This document shows positions 63,034 through 64,000 of a stretch of 64,000 nt of DNA, one piece after another. This DNA comes from Aggregatimonas sangjinii. GTDB lineage: Bacteria > Bacteroidota > Bacteroidia > Flavobacteriales > Flavobacteriaceae. The notes beneath the pieces were generated by a model. It saw only the letters and a program-made list of their open reading frames with translations, did no database searches and was not told the origin of the DNA. A program made the position numbers and the translations under genes. Numbering within the stretch: the first letter of the stretch is position 1; each line of letters opens with the position of its first letter. Location of the stretch: the NCBI RefSeq assembly GCF_005943945.1, contig NZ_CP040710.1:3889501-3953500 (forward strand), given 5' to 3'.

Positions 63034-64000
63034 ATGAGAACACAATTACTTTCACTTTTCTTGGTGTTGCACACTTGCTTTTTATCTGCACAGGTTTTTG
63101 AAGGCTTTAAAGAAGTCTACAGTCAATCTGATGTAAACGAACTGGGAGCCGAAGGATACACTGCGATCACTCAGGGGCTGTTCATCAGGAACAGTACCGA
63201 TATCACGGACTTGACGCCATTATCTTCCATTACTTCCGTGGGTGCCCTTTACATTGGTGACAACGAAGCGCTCAGCCAATTGACGGGGCTTCAGAATATC
63301 ACCGAGGTTACGGGTATCGCAGGTGAGGGTGTTTATATTACACGTAATGCCCGCCTTGCTGACCTCTCGGGGCTTCGTGGTATTCGGGAACTACCACAAA
63401 GGCTATACATTGAATTCAATCCGTCGTTAAGAAGTGTGGAAGGGCTAAATATCCGCTCGGTACCGCAACTGGCTATCATTGGAAACAACGCGCTGGAGAA
63501 TCTCAATGGTTTGGAAAACTTGACCGAAGTCACCACACTTGGTCTGAGCATAAATTCGAACCCCTCATTGATCGACATTACAGGGCTTCAATCCTTGTTA
63601 AGAGCCAACAGCATTTCATTCAATGAAAACAATAGTTTAGTAAACCTCAACGGACTACAAAGTTTGACTACTGTGGACCAAGTCGGGATATCCGGCAACC
63701 CACAGCTTACAAATTATTGCGGACTTACCCCTTGGGCCACCGCCAATCCTTCTTTCTCCAATTATTTCGCTACCAACAACGCCTACAATCCCACCGTTTC
63801 GGAAATTATCAGTACTTGCGATGTAAACGCTCCGACCGGGACGACCACTATTCCTGACCCTAATTTCGAACAGGCCTTGATCGATCTAGGGTACGATACA
63901 GGCAATCCTGATGGCACCGTTCCTACCGCCAATATCGAAAGTGCCGTGTTTCTCCCTTTACGATCGAACGGAATCACCGACCTCACCGGAATCGCCGATT
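63034..64000 (+). CDS. Secreted leucine-rich-repeat protein, 3'-truncated by the window
   Basis: ATG at 63034 opens a frame that is still open at the window end (322 codons seen). It starts with a signal peptide (MRTQLLSLFLVLHTCFLSAQ). At least five degenerate leucine-rich repeats follow (LTPLSSITSVGALYIGDN, LTGLQNITEVTGI, LSGLRGIRELPQ, LNGLENLTEVTTLGL, LNGLQSLTTVDQVGISGN), like receptor-L/ECM33-type repeats. A cysteine-containing cap (NYCGLTPW) closes them. A second block begins at PDPNFEQALIDLGYDTG, a phrase common before LRRs in Bacteroidetes secreted proteins. It is probably a surface-exposed binding protein, perhaps with a T9SS sorting tail beyond the window. Confidence 0.85.
   Translation, partial: MRTQLLSLFLVLHTCFLSAQVFEGFKEVYSQSDVNELGAEGYTAITQGLFIRNSTDITDLTPLSSITSVGALYIGDNEALSQLTGLQNITEVTGIAGEGVYITRNARLADLSGLRGIRELPQRLYIEFNPSLRSVEGLNIRSVPQLAIIGNNALENLNGLENLTEVTTLGLSINSNPSLIDITGLQSLLRANSISFNENNSLVNLNGLQSLTTVDQVGISGNPQLTNYCGLTPWATANPSFSNYFATNNAYNPTVSEIISTCDVNAPTGTTTIPDPNFEQALIDLGYDTGNPDGTVPTANIESAVFLPLRSNGITDLTGIAD

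Overview
The window reads as a chromosomal segment of a marine-type member of the Flavobacteriia (Bacteroidetes). Several signs agree: a hybrid two-component regulator ending in an AraC-type domain, a T9SS C-terminal sorting domain, a SusC-like TonB receptor with an N-terminal carboxypeptidase-like domain, the lineage-restricted families DUF3078, DUF5723 and DUF6503 (recalled from memory), -7 promoter motifs of the TAnnTTTG type, AT-rich leaders without a strong Shine-Dalgarno sequence, and many lipoproteins. No rRNA, tRNA, CRISPR array, transposase or integrase was seen.

Layout. 1-2.2 kb: tail of a hybrid two-component regulator, a small secreted protein, a tiny membrane peptide and a T9SS-sorted protein. 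2.3-12.3 kb: four paralogous secreted 'tail fiber domain' proteins in tandem, built as mosaics of a shared head, variable repeat stalks and two alternative C-terminal modules; one carries twenty 51-bp coding repeats. 12.6-16.2 kb: class Ia ribonucleotide reductase (nrdB, nrdA), then about 1 kb without a convincing gene, then a trpB2-type tryptophan synthase beta chain. 18.7-31.9 kb: a sugar-oxidation cluster with two GMC oxidoreductases, one gluconate 2-dehydrogenase subunit-3 protein, three TIM-barrel isomerase/epimerase proteins, an MFS transporter, a Gfo/Idh/MocA oxidoreductase and two DUF1080 (3-keto-disaccharide hydrolase family) lipoproteins. Together these suggest periplasmic oxidation of glycosides to 3-keto-glycosides, their cleavage, uptake and reduction. 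A DinB-like and an ASCH protein sit inside it. 32-34.1 kb: yicC, gmk, nadD. 34.4-39.1 kb: membrane, CAP-domain and hypothetical proteins.

39.1-49.1 kb looks like a phosphate-scavenging region: a Pit transporter with a PhoU-like tail, a Porin_O_P porin, a MORN-like secreted protein, a free-standing carboxypeptidase-like domain protein, a duplicated beta-helix lipoprotein and a TonB-dependent receptor. Five promoters here carry heptamers resembling TGTTAnn repeated every 11 bp, the geometry of a Pho box. 49.3-55.1 kb holds dgt, a DUF3078 protein, dxs and a DUF5723 protein. 55.5-64 kb is a tight operon headed by a small LuxR-type regulator (PEGA protein, beta-barrel, two lipoproteins, one with a DUF2135-like domain), then an S8 protease with no signal peptide, a TPR/LytTR membrane regulator and a leucine-rich-repeat protein that runs off the window.

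The observations I rate highest are the 11-bp operator arrays, the 3-keto-glycoside cluster, the mosaic fibre-protein array with its 51-bp repeats, and the LuxR/S8/LytTR locus. All functions are inferred from motifs read by eye; no database search was run.
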